A stretch of 64,000 nucleotides of DNA. Origin: Calothrix sp. PCC 7103. GTDB lineage: Bacteria; Cyanobacteriota; Cyanobacteriia; Cyanobacteriales; Nostocaceae. The notes under the pieces were generated by a model. That model searched no databases. It saw nothing but the letters and a program-made list of their open reading frames with translations, and was not told where the DNA came from. Below are positions 55,091 through 62,844 of this stretch, piece after piece; within the stretch, counting starts at the first letter, position 1; each line of letters opens with the position of its first letter. Both the position numbers and the translations under genes were made by a program. The stretch is taken from positions 614,904 through 678,903 of the forward strand of contig NZ_KB217478.1 of NCBI RefSeq assembly GCF_000331305.1. The letters run 5' to 3'.

Positions 55091-56491
55091 ATGTCTGACC
55101 AACCCCGCACCCGTCAGGAACTCTACGACCGCATTCGCCAAACAGGGAAAGACGAATTTATCCTGGAAGAAATGATTCGTTTCGGATTTTGGGCGCCCCA
55201 AGGTACAATACCTGAAGACCCAGCAGACGAAATTCGGCATCAAGGAGAAATACGACGCGAGTTAGAAAAACTACGTCAACAAAGCAGTCAGCTTCGCAAT
55301 GAAAAAGAATTGCGAAAGCAAATTTTAAAGCAGCGTCTAGAAGAGTCGCGACGCAAACAGAAAGAAACCAAAGAACGACGCGAAAAAGAACGGCTCGAAC
55401 GCGCAGCAGCATGGCAAGAGAAAAAACAAAAAGATATCATCTACCTTGGGGAAGATGTATCAGGCGGGTTAAATAACACTGAAGCAAATATCGAAAGATT
55501 GCAAAGTCATAACTTACCACTTTGCAACACAGCCCTAGAAATTGCAGAAGCAATGGGAGTCAATATTGGCAAACTCCGTTTCTTAGCCTTCAACCGTAAA
55601 ACTTCCACAATATCTCATTATATTCGCTTCAAAGTTCCCAAAAAAACAGGTGGAGAAAGACTAATATCGGCGCCAATGCCCAACCTCAAGCAAGCACAAT
55701 ACTGGATACTAGAAAACATACTCAATAAACTCGAAGTACACGATGCTGCACATGGGTTTCGCAAAAATCGTTCTATCATCACCAACGCAAACCCCCACGT
55801 CGGCGCCGATGTTATTATAAACTTCGATCTCAAAGACTTTTTTCCCTCAATATCTTACAAACGAGTCAAAGGACTATTTCAAAGCTTTGGTTACTCAGAA
55901 GCAGCAGCAACAATCTTTGGCTTAATTTGTACCGCTGCCGACATCGAAGAAGTCGAACTCGACGGTAAAACATATTACGTAGCTTTAGATGACAGACACC
56001 TTCCCCAAGGTTCACCAGCAAGTCCAGCCATCACTAATTTACTCTGTCGTCGTTTAGACCGACGTTTACAAGGTATGGCAGAAAATATTGGATTTACCTA
56101 TAGTCGTTACGCAGATGATTTAACCTTCTCAGCCAAAAGCGAAAATCGGCGCCACATATGTAATATCATGAGACGCACAGAATCAATAGTAGCCCACGAA
56201 GGTTTCAACATAAATCACGATAAAACCCGCGTTCTACGCAACACAAATCAGCAAGAAGTTACAGGCATTATCGTCAACGAAAAACTAAATATATCCAAAA
56301 AAGTCCTCAAGAAATTTCGCGCCACCTTACACCAAATCGAACAAGAAGGATTTCAAGGAAAACATTGGGGTAACTCTCATGATACACTCGCAGCAATCAC
56401 CGGATTTGCCAACTTTGTCGCAATGGTCAACCCTGAAAAAGGCGCCGAATTTCAACAGCAATTACAACGCATCAAAAAGAAACGTAAATAA
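55091..56491 (+). CDS. Retron-type reverse transcriptase
   Basis: A 466-residue RT. Residues 1-~135 are an N-terminal extension with a strongly charged coiled coil (~45-118). The RT fold follows: HGFRKNRSI, the retron signature NAxxH at 232-236 (NANPH), motif A NFDLKDFFPSI with Asp246, LPQGSPASPAITN, the catalytic YADD at 340-343, and VTG at 390-392. NAxxH and VTG together distinguish retron RTs from group II intron, DGR and Abi-type RTs, and no maturase or endonuclease domain is attached. It should reverse-transcribe an msr-msd RNA into multicopy ssDNA. The WGR-HEAT and WHSWIM genes nearby suggest type XIII, from memory of the published classification. Confidence 0.9.
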   Translation: MSDQPRTRQELYDRIRQTGKDEFILEEMIRFGFWAPQGTIPEDPADEIRHQGEIRRELEKLRQQSSQLRNEKELRKQILKQRLEESRRKQKETKERREKERLERAAAWQEKKQKDIIYLGEDVSGGLNNTEANIERLQSHNLPLCNTALEIAEAMGVNIGKLRFLAFNRKTSTISHYIRFKVPKKTGGERLISAPMPNLKQAQYWILENILNKLEVHDAAHGFRKNRSIITNANPHVGADVIINFDLKDFFPSISYKRVKGLFQSFGYSEAAATIFGLICTAADIEEVELDGKTYYVALDDRHLPQGSPASPAITNLLCRRLDRRLQGMAENIGFTYSRYADDLTFSAKSENRRHICNIMRRTESIVAHEGFNINHDKTRVLRNTNQQEVTGIIVNEKLNISKKVLKKFRATLHQIEQEGFQGKHWGNSHDTLAAITGFANFVAMVNPEKGAEFQQQLQRIKKKRK

Positions 56492-56508
56492 CTCAATTTT
56501 GGCTTAAT

Positions 56509-57705
56509 TTAAGATATACTTTTTCTAATTTTTTTTACTCCTGATAAAGTGATAAGTGTGATGACAACTGCTGCTACAAGCACAAAAGGATGATGTAAAA
56601 GTTGAGAAACGAGTATTGTGACGGTTGTGAGAACAAAGGCAACAAAGAAGCTTAGACTTACTGTTATGTTTTCTATCCATTCACCGAAAAATGGTATCAA
56701 GTTGAGTAAAGTATTTATTGGTTGTAATGCAAATACCATTCCAAATGACATTGCCAAAAACCCTAAAACCCTTAGTATCCATGTCCAGATTGTGTACTCT
56801 GAGTTTAAAGTTTTTATTGCTTCACTGCGGTTAGTGGCAAATAATTGGTAAAATCTGGTATCTTTGGGAGCATTATAAACAGTTATTTGGTTTGATGGCG
56901 CCAGTTTTCCAAAAACTGTTACTGTTGAGTTAGACGGTATTACATTATAGCAAATACGTACATCTCCAATACTAGGATTTTCAGGCGCACCTTTTCCTTT
57001 GAAAAGATAGTTATTTGCTAATTTAACGTCGTCACCACTTGATTTAATTAACTGTGCAGATAATTGTAATCTACTGTTACTATTTAAATAAATACCTTGT
57101 GCTGTTGGATATGACAATGCAGTCGAGTTACTATCGCATGAGGTTTTACGTTGCATTACCTCTTTGAAATCATTCATGTTAATATCGTATAACCCAACTT
57201 TGGTGCCGGATGCAGTGTAATGCTGGTCTGAATAAGCTTTTTTAGGGTTATGATGCGTTTGCGAATACTTAAAATTACTTGAATCGCTAGGCTCATTTGT
57301 CCATGCTTTGGTATATTTATAAGTAGTCGTCTTAGTGACTTTACCATCTAAGATACTTTTTCTTTCTTCCGTTCGTTTCTCCTCACTCCAAGAAAACATT
57401 TCAACGGTTCTATCGACAACGCTATATGAACCTGGGATTAAAAATAAATTATCACCTAAAGCTTGTTTTGATGTAATCGTTCCAGTTGTAAAAATAAATT
57501 TTCCTATTGCCTTTTTATTTGGTTGCGTTGCTGAAATTTCCACAGCAGTTTTAGCAACTTCTGATAAATTTAATCTACCCTCGTTCCAGAATAGCAAAAT
57601 AAAAGATCCAAAAAATAAGATAAGCCCTAATATTACTGCAAATAGAGAGCTACCGAACCTATTACCCCAACTATCGTCTACGACCTCTGTATATTCTTCG
57701 CTCAT
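56509..57705 (-). CDS. TMEM43-family membrane protein
   Basis: A 398-residue protein. The N-terminus has the family start (VVDDSWGNRFGSSLFAVILGLILFFGSFILLFWNEGRL). A long soluble middle part follows (~50-285), then four C-terminal membrane helices (WTWILRVLGFLAMSFGMVFALQPI through VAAVVITLITLSGV). The TMEM43/DUF1625 family is shared by eukaryotes and bacteria; the bacterial role is unknown. It converges on the RT gene with only 17 bp between, so no shared regulation is expected. Confidence 0.85.
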   Translation of the reverse strand: MSEEYTEVVDDSWGNRFGSSLFAVILGLILFFGSFILLFWNEGRLNLSEVAKTAVEISATQPNKKAIGKFIFTTGTITSKQALGDNLFLIPGSYSVVDRTVEMFSWSEEKRTEERKSILDGKVTKTTTYKYTKAWTNEPSDSSNFKYSQTHHNPKKAYSDQHYTASGTKVGLYDINMNDFKEVMQRKTSCDSNSTALSYPTAQGIYLNSNSRLQLSAQLIKSSGDDVKLANNYLFKGKGAPENPSIGDVRICYNVIPSNSTVTVFGKLAPSNQITVYNAPKDTRFYQLFATNRSEAIKTLNSEYTIWTWILRVLGFLAMSFGMVFALQPINTLLNLIPFFGEWIENITVSLSFFVAFVLTTVTILVSQLLHHPFVLVAAVVITLITLSGVKKIRKSIS

Positions 57706-57887
57706 TGATAACCTCCTGTCAATATAACTAAAACTCTAAATTATATCTACACAGCGTCAAAATAGTTTTTAACACAACTATGGAAAATTTCTACAAACTT
57801 TATTGTGTTAAGTTTTATTGCGCGATTCACCTTAATAAGGGAAAATTATTAAGTTAGTTTAATTAGACTTCAAGGAATATACTGATA

Positions 57888-58331
57888 ATGCTTCGTTTCA
57901 CTGCAATTATTTTTGGAATATTTTTGATTTTGGCAAGTATAGCACTTCCTGCTGATGCTTTAGGAATCAACAAAGGTCATCTTGAAAATTGTCCAGCTTC
58001 TCAAAACTGTGTCGTTAGTCAAGATGCTGACATCAAACACACAATTGACCCAATTTATTATCATATAGACCGCAACAAAGCAAGAGAAACAGTATTAAAA
58101 GTTTTGACAGTTGTTCCACGTACAGAAGTTGTAGAACAAACAGATAACTACATCCATGCTCTTTCCAAAAGTCGTATATTTCGTTTTGTCGATGATGTAG
58201 AATTTTATTTTCCTGAAAACGAAAATTTAATTCATATACGTTCAGCATCTCGTTTAGGAGAATCTGACCTTGGAGTTAACCGCAGACGTATGGAGCAAAT
58301 TAGACTTGCGCTACGTGACCTAAATATTTAG
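57888..58331 (+). CDS. DUF1499-family exported protein
   Basis: A 147-residue protein with a signal peptide (MLRFTAIIFGIFLILASIALPADA). The mature part carries the DUF1499 pattern: a start with LENCPASQNCVVSQ (paired cysteines), a central helix with VLKVLTVVPRTEVVEQTDNYIHALSKSRIFRFVDDVEFYF, and the end IHIRSASRLGESDLGVNRRRMEQIRLAL. All signature elements are present. The family is common in cyanobacteria and plant plastids; no biochemical function known to me. Confidence 0.88.
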   Translation: MLRFTAIIFGIFLILASIALPADALGINKGHLENCPASQNCVVSQDADIKHTIDPIYYHIDRNKARETVLKVLTVVPRTEVVEQTDNYIHALSKSRIFRFVDDVEFYFPENENLIHIRSASRLGESDLGVNRRRMEQIRLALRDLNI

Positions 58332-58369
58332 AGAACTCCATAAACTTCCATCTCATATTTCTCTGCGCT

Positions 58370-58416
58370 CTCTGCGTCTCTGTGGTCACAAAATATATCA
58401 CCACAAAGACACAGAG
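58370..58416. terminator. Dispersed CTCTGCGTCTCTGTGGT inverted repeat
   Basis: CTCTGCGTCTCTGTGGT (58370-58386) and the reverse complement of 58400-58416 match at 15 of 17 positions, forming a hairpin with a 13-nt loop about 40 bp after the DUF1499 gene. A common cyanobacterial dispersed element in terminator position. Confidence 0.6.
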
Positions 58417-58630
58417 TTAAAAAGTTACATCAAAATATATTTATACAATTTCGTAATTTCGTAGTTTCGTTTTTATGATTATAATTTACTTTTTTATTTA
58501 CTAGTTATTTGTACTTAAATACTTAGAAACATGTAATAAATATCTTAAATATATTCGTGGATATTACTCAGGTTACTATAATAATCATACGAATAAAGTA
58601 GCTACATTGATTCTCACACACTCAGCTACT

Positions 58631-59548
58631 ATGAATTTCAAATCGCTCCTCAAACAAGCAAATTATTCAACCGTAGTATTACTAAGTTTAATTAACATTT
58701 CTCAAGTAAACGCACAAACATCGGCACCTACCAACACTCCACCACAAGTTATATTATACGTGAATCCACAGTTAGGAACAGATGGCGCCATTGCGGGGAA
58801 AAGTGAAGCGACACCCTATCGAAGCATCTCATACGCACTCACACAAGCAACTCCAGGAAGCATCATCCAATTAGCATCAGGACGTTATTACAGCGAAACT
58901 TTTCCACTCATCATCAAATCAGGTGTCATTCTCAAAGGTAATGAAAACACCCAAGGTCAAGGAGTAGAAATCATCGGTGGAGATTCCTACATGAGTCGAA
59001 CCTTTGCAAAACAAAACGTAACACTCGTTGCACAAGACAACTCTCAAATAGCAGGTATTACCGTTACCAATCCAAACGTGCGTGGTACTGGTGTTTGGGT
59101 CGAATTCGGACAACCCATCATTCGTAACAATAATTTTATTAACAGCAAACGCGAAGGAATATTTATTACAGGTAACGCGGCACCTACAATAGAAAATAAC
59201 CGATTCTTTCGTAATGATGCAAACGGAGTTTCCATCACCTCCGAAGCAAAAGGTGAAATCCGTAATAACATCTTTGATAATACAGGTTTCGGCGTTGCAA
59301 TTGGTGGCAAATCAACACCCTTACTATCCGACAATCAAATCCGTGGAAACCGCAATGGTATAGTACTAACAGACTCATCTCACCCCAAATTATTCTCAAA
59401 TCTAATTGAAAACAACAGCGATTACGGTTTAGTAATAATCGGACAATCCGAACCCAGCTTAGACAGAAACACCTTCAAAGACAATAAAAAGCAAGACCAA
59501 TTTCGCGTTATCCCAACATTACAACAAGAGGCGCCAATCGAACAATAG
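58631..59548 (+). CDS. Exported right-handed beta-helix protein (DUF1565-like)
   Basis: 305 residues from ATG at 58631 (an in-frame ATT/TTG-type start further upstream is less likely). Signal peptide LKQANYSTVVLLSLINISQVNA. The domain start is typical of DUF1565: ILYVNPQLGTDGAIAGKSEATPYRSISYALTQATPGSIIQLASGRY. Parallel beta-helix repeats follow (GNAAPTIENNRFFRNDANGVSI, SEAKGEIRNNIFDNTGFGVAI, SHPKLFSNLIENNSDYGLVI). Such proteins bind or cleave surface polysaccharides; no catalytic residues can be assigned. A strong palindrome follows the stop. Confidence 0.87.
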   Translation: MNFKSLLKQANYSTVVLLSLINISQVNAQTSAPTNTPPQVILYVNPQLGTDGAIAGKSEATPYRSISYALTQATPGSIIQLASGRYYSETFPLIIKSGVILKGNENTQGQGVEIIGGDSYMSRTFAKQNVTLVAQDNSQIAGITVTNPNVRGTGVWVEFGQPIIRNNNFINSKREGIFITGNAAPTIENNRFFRNDANGVSITSEAKGEIRNNIFDNTGFGVAIGGKSTPLLSDNQIRGNRNGIVLTDSSHPKLFSNLIENNSDYGLVIIGQSEPSLDRNTFKDNKKQDQFRVIPTLQQEAPIEQ

Positions 59549-59554
59549 CAACGT

Positions 59555-59613
59555 GGCAACGGATAGAACGGATGTAACGGATAGCTAATAACTCATCCGT
59601 TACATCCGTTGCC
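59555..59613. terminator. GGATGTAAC-repeat palindrome between convergent genes
   Basis: AACGGATGTAACGGAT (59567-59582) is the exact reverse complement of 59595-59610, loop of 12, with an outer GGCAACGGAT/GTTGCC pair alternative. It separates the convergent beta-helix and DUF928 genes. Same family as 374-420 and 1487-1546. Confidence 0.7.
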
Positions 59614-60345
59614 TTATTTGCTCGCAGTAGAATTAGAAGAACACAACGAAACAATAAACTTATCACGTTGTTCTACAAAAGAAGCAGAAGGTTTATCAAC
59701 TTCATACAACGACTGCAATGCATCCGACCAAGGAAGATAAGTTCTATCGCTGTTTTGATGCTTGATTTGATAATCTAAGAAATAGTGTGCTTTTTTGAGC
59801 GCAATATCTTCCGGTGATAATTTGGCTAGCTTTAAGTTTTGCTCTAATGCTTGTAATCCGCTTTGAATTTTAGCACGTTCAGTTTCGGACATGATTTGGA
59901 ATGTTACAGACTCATTAAGTCCTCGTGATTTGTTCACTAACTGCCATTGATAAAGCTTACCTGGTTCCAAAGCTTTTTCGGCGCCATACACAAGCTTTTG
60001 TGCTGATGTATTAACAGGTTGTCTCCAAACTTCGGTTTGACTGTCGTACCCACGTACTACTAAATTAGCGTCTTGGTTTTCTGATGACTTCCATACAAAT
60101 AGTGGACGTTCGTGCCAAAGTAAATATGTTTCAAAGATACCTGGTGTTATTGAGCAAACTCCACCAGAACGTGATGTTCTTGAAACTTTGCGCTCATCTT
60201 TCCGGCGCCACAACCCGAGGAAATCTGCTACTCTAACTTGGGCGACTGTTTGAGTTGATGTCAGGTTAGTAAAGCTGTCCGTAGTGACAAAACTAGTTGC
60301 GAACAGCAAAATCAACATGAACCGTAAATATTTTTTGTTAAGCAT
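59614..60345 (-). CDS. DUF928-family exported protein
   Basis: 243 residues from ATG at 60345; a start at 60375 would lie deeper in the upstream gene. A signal peptide (FMLILLFATSFVTTDSF) precedes the DUF928 core: CSITPGIFETYLLWHERPLFVWKS, then a strand-rich region and KLVYGAEKALEPGKLYQWQLVNK, then the helical end LKLAKLSPEDIALKKAHYFLDY. The start overlaps the CHAT-CHASE2 gene end by 8 bp, so the two are translationally coupled. DUF928, CHAT-CHASE2 and DUF1822 genes commonly occur together in cyanobacteria. Confidence 0.85.
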   Translation of the reverse strand: MLNKKYLRFMLILLFATSFVTTDSFTNLTSTQTVAQVRVADFLGLWRRKDERKVSRTSRSGGVCSITPGIFETYLLWHERPLFVWKSSENQDANLVVRGYDSQTEVWRQPVNTSAQKLVYGAEKALEPGKLYQWQLVNKSRGLNESVTFQIMSETERAKIQSGLQALEQNLKLAKLSPEDIALKKAHYFLDYQIKHQNSDRTYLPWSDALQSLYEVDKPSASFVEQRDKFIVSLCSSNSTASK

Positions 60346-62716
60346 GGTTTTGTCTTCTTGTCGCAGATAAAACATAAGCTAAAAATACTGATGATGGTAG
60401 GAACCAAGGAAGTAAAAGTGCCGCAGTTACATATAATTGCAACGCTGCTACTCCGTATAACACAACTCCTATTAAGCTACCTGTGAGGATTTTTATCTTA
60501 ATTTTTTGTGTTAAATGTGACTTATATTTGAGAGTAAGTACAGCAATTTTACCGACTAAAATCGCAAGCGTAATTACCCAAATATCAGGTATTGGAGTAA
60601 TTAAATGGCGCCGCATAAAATGGTGAGTTGTATATGCTAAAGATTGACCCCCTGTCATCCACGTCTGTTCCGTCCAATATTTCATTGCTGTCGGTATTGG
60701 CATTCTGTCGGGTTGACCTGCTGCTTTTCCTAAACGCTCATCGTTTCCTGTTGCTATTAATACAGCTTGTTTTGATATCAATGGAAACTTGTTCGCGTCT
60801 GGATTCTCTATTAATTGCCAAGCAGGTATTTTGGTGTATACTTTGTCTGGAGGTATAGAAAAATCTATTATCGGTTGCTGTCCAAATAATGGGCGCCATT
60901 GTTTTAAAGCTGTTAAATCACCTTTTTTAGGTAATTTTGTTTTAATTGTATCAAGCAACTGAGTTCTTAAATCAATAGTTCCACCCGTCTTAGGTTTCGG
61001 TAAATCTGTTATTTCTTGGGTCGCTAATTGAGTTAGTGCCATCAAATAAGAAATCGGACATGTTTCGCGACACTCATTTTCAGGTAATTCCACGTAAGAA
61101 GGGAATGATTCTGTGTAACCTTGTAAAGTCCAGTTACGGTTTCTAATTCCGTTAGCATCATTAACACTCGCTTCTTTACCTTCGTTTAAAATAGTCCCAA
61201 AAACAACCCATTTATTTTCCTTGACTGCACGACTTACTGCTGTTCCTAAATCTTTGTCTGCTGTCGGTGGATACTTTTGCGGTGTATCAATTAAAAAATC
61301 TAAACCAATAACGGGTGCATTTAATTTCCGTACACGTTCCATTAGCTCCGCTATATAACTACGATTCATAGGTAAAATTTGTGAACTTGGTAGTTTGCGT
61401 TTGGCAATGGACTTACTATCTATTTCTACTAATGCTACTGGTGGCGCCTCATCAGATGGAATTTGATTCGTTGTGTTACGATAAACTGCTTGGGTAAATA
61501 CTCTACCATCAAGTAAAAAGTCCTGAACAGGAACCATTGTACCAACAGCAATAGTGACAGCTAATGCGACCCCTTCAATAATACTATTAGGTAAAACCAC
61601 CTGCCGAATGCGCTGATGCCACGGTAACGATGGTGGAATTTTATATAACTCGGCGCCTGGATGACAGAATAAAGAAGGCAGTAAATAAGATGATGGATAA
61701 GTATGGCTTTTGTCTAAACGTAAAAATTGCCGTGCTTCCATCATCGACTCGTACACATTTAAGTGTTTACCCAAAGAAAGCAAAAACTTAACTAAAAATT
61801 CCTGTGCGACCCGGTTATGGACTGGTTCACGCATCACCATTACTTGGCTAAACCCTATATCTATCAAAGATTCAGCAATATTTAACCCACTGCACGAATT
61901 AAATATAGCAACTTTTAACCGACGTTGACGTGCTGCATTCAAAAGCGTTGCTATTTCTTTTATAGATATTGACACCCCTGGTGCGATTCCTAACTCCCCC
62001 CCAGTTAAATCTGTTTCATTGCTATGTCCAGCAAAGAACAGCACATCCCATCCACATTCATCAGCTACTGCATTTGTAATATTTTCAATTACCTGCGAAG
62101 CTGTTTGCTTAGGTTGCCACCCGACAAACTCCACATCTGCAATTTTTGATAATTCTTTTAAAGCTTCTCGTTCTGTTTGAAAGTCTAACCCAGTATCATC
62201 ACCCAATATCGTTAAAATACGAGTGCGTCCTTTTTGCTGTAAAGAATGGTTAGGAGCGCTTATTTTTTGAGGAGAACGAATAATTTGAATTTTTCCAGCA
62301 CTTTCCCAAGCTTCCCACGGAAATCGATCTAACTCAATAGGTGTACAAGTTAAAAATACCTTTATTGATTGAGCTTGATTTAAATTACTGCCTTCTTGAT
62401 TCAATTGTGCGCGAATCTCATATAATTCAGCGCTTCGTAACCAACTATTAAATTCATAAGTCAACCTAGACTCAGCTTTAACTAGTTCTGCGTGCCAGTC
62501 AACCGAAAGCTCCGCAACTCCTCCACCAACTGCTTTTCCCCGCATTTCATCTGACTGGTAAAAGTTTAAATACGCTTTCTTCCAATCTTGATATATTTGA
62601 GTCAAAACGGTAGGATAATCAACCTGTGCAGCTAACCTTTGTCCCTGTCCCCAGGACAACTCAAACAAGCATATTTGTTCTACTTTTTGAACTTTTAAAC
62701 TAAATGAATGTTCCAT
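60338..62716 (-). CDS. CHAT-protease/CHASE2 membrane protein
   Basis: A 792-residue protein. Residues ~115-350 form a CHAT (caspase-like) domain with the catalytic pair His231 (DVLFFAGHSNE) and Cys275 (IFNSCSG), so it is predicted to be an active cysteine protease. A membrane helix near 380-400 precedes an extracytoplasmic CHASE2 sensor (~405-690; PPVALVEIDSKSIAKRKLPSSQILPMNR, GLDFLID). Three helices end the protein (IWVITLAILVGKIAVLTLK and two more). The layout suggests an outside signal controlling a cytoplasmic protease. The DUF1822 gene upstream and DUF928 gene downstream are likely partners. Confidence 0.9.
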   Translation of the reverse strand: MEHSFSLKVQKVEQICLFELSWGQGQRLAAQVDYPTVLTQIYQDWKKAYLNFYQSDEMRGKAVGGGVAELSVDWHAELVKAESRLTYEFNSWLRSAELYEIRAQLNQEGSNLNQAQSIKVFLTCTPIELDRFPWEAWESAGKIQIIRSPQKISAPNHSLQQKGRTRILTILGDDTGLDFQTEREALKELSKIADVEFVGWQPKQTASQVIENITNAVADECGWDVLFFAGHSNETDLTGGELGIAPGVSISIKEIATLLNAARQRRLKVAIFNSCSGLNIAESLIDIGFSQVMVMREPVHNRVAQEFLVKFLLSLGKHLNVYESMMEARQFLRLDKSHTYPSSYLLPSLFCHPGAELYKIPPSLPWHQRIRQVVLPNSIIEGVALAVTIAVGTMVPVQDFLLDGRVFTQAVYRNTTNQIPSDEAPPVALVEIDSKSIAKRKLPSSQILPMNRSYIAELMERVRKLNAPVIGLDFLIDTPQKYPPTADKDLGTAVSRAVKENKWVVFGTILNEGKEASVNDANGIRNRNWTLQGYTESFPSYVELPENECRETCPISYLMALTQLATQEITDLPKPKTGGTIDLRTQLLDTIKTKLPKKGDLTALKQWRPLFGQQPIIDFSIPPDKVYTKIPAWQLIENPDANKFPLISKQAVLIATGNDERLGKAAGQPDRMPIPTAMKYWTEQTWMTGGQSLAYTTHHFMRRHLITPIPDIWVITLAILVGKIAVLTLKYKSHLTQKIKIKILTGSLIGVVLYGVAALQLYVTAALLLPWFLPSSVFLAYVLSATRRQNHA

Positions 62717-62844
62717 AGCTCAGACGTAAAGGGGAAGGAAGTATCTTATTATTATGTATTTTTACTTACAGTTATATAACGAAAGTTTAAATTTTAATTT
62801 AAATTTCCGGTAAAAATTCTAATTAATAGTAAACAGAGCCTGAA

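Noticed and set aside
55091-56491. Group II intron or diversity-generating retroelement RT
   Set aside because: No maturase or endonuclease domain, no intron RNA domain V seen, no template/variable repeat pair found, and NAxxH/VTG motifs point to a retron.
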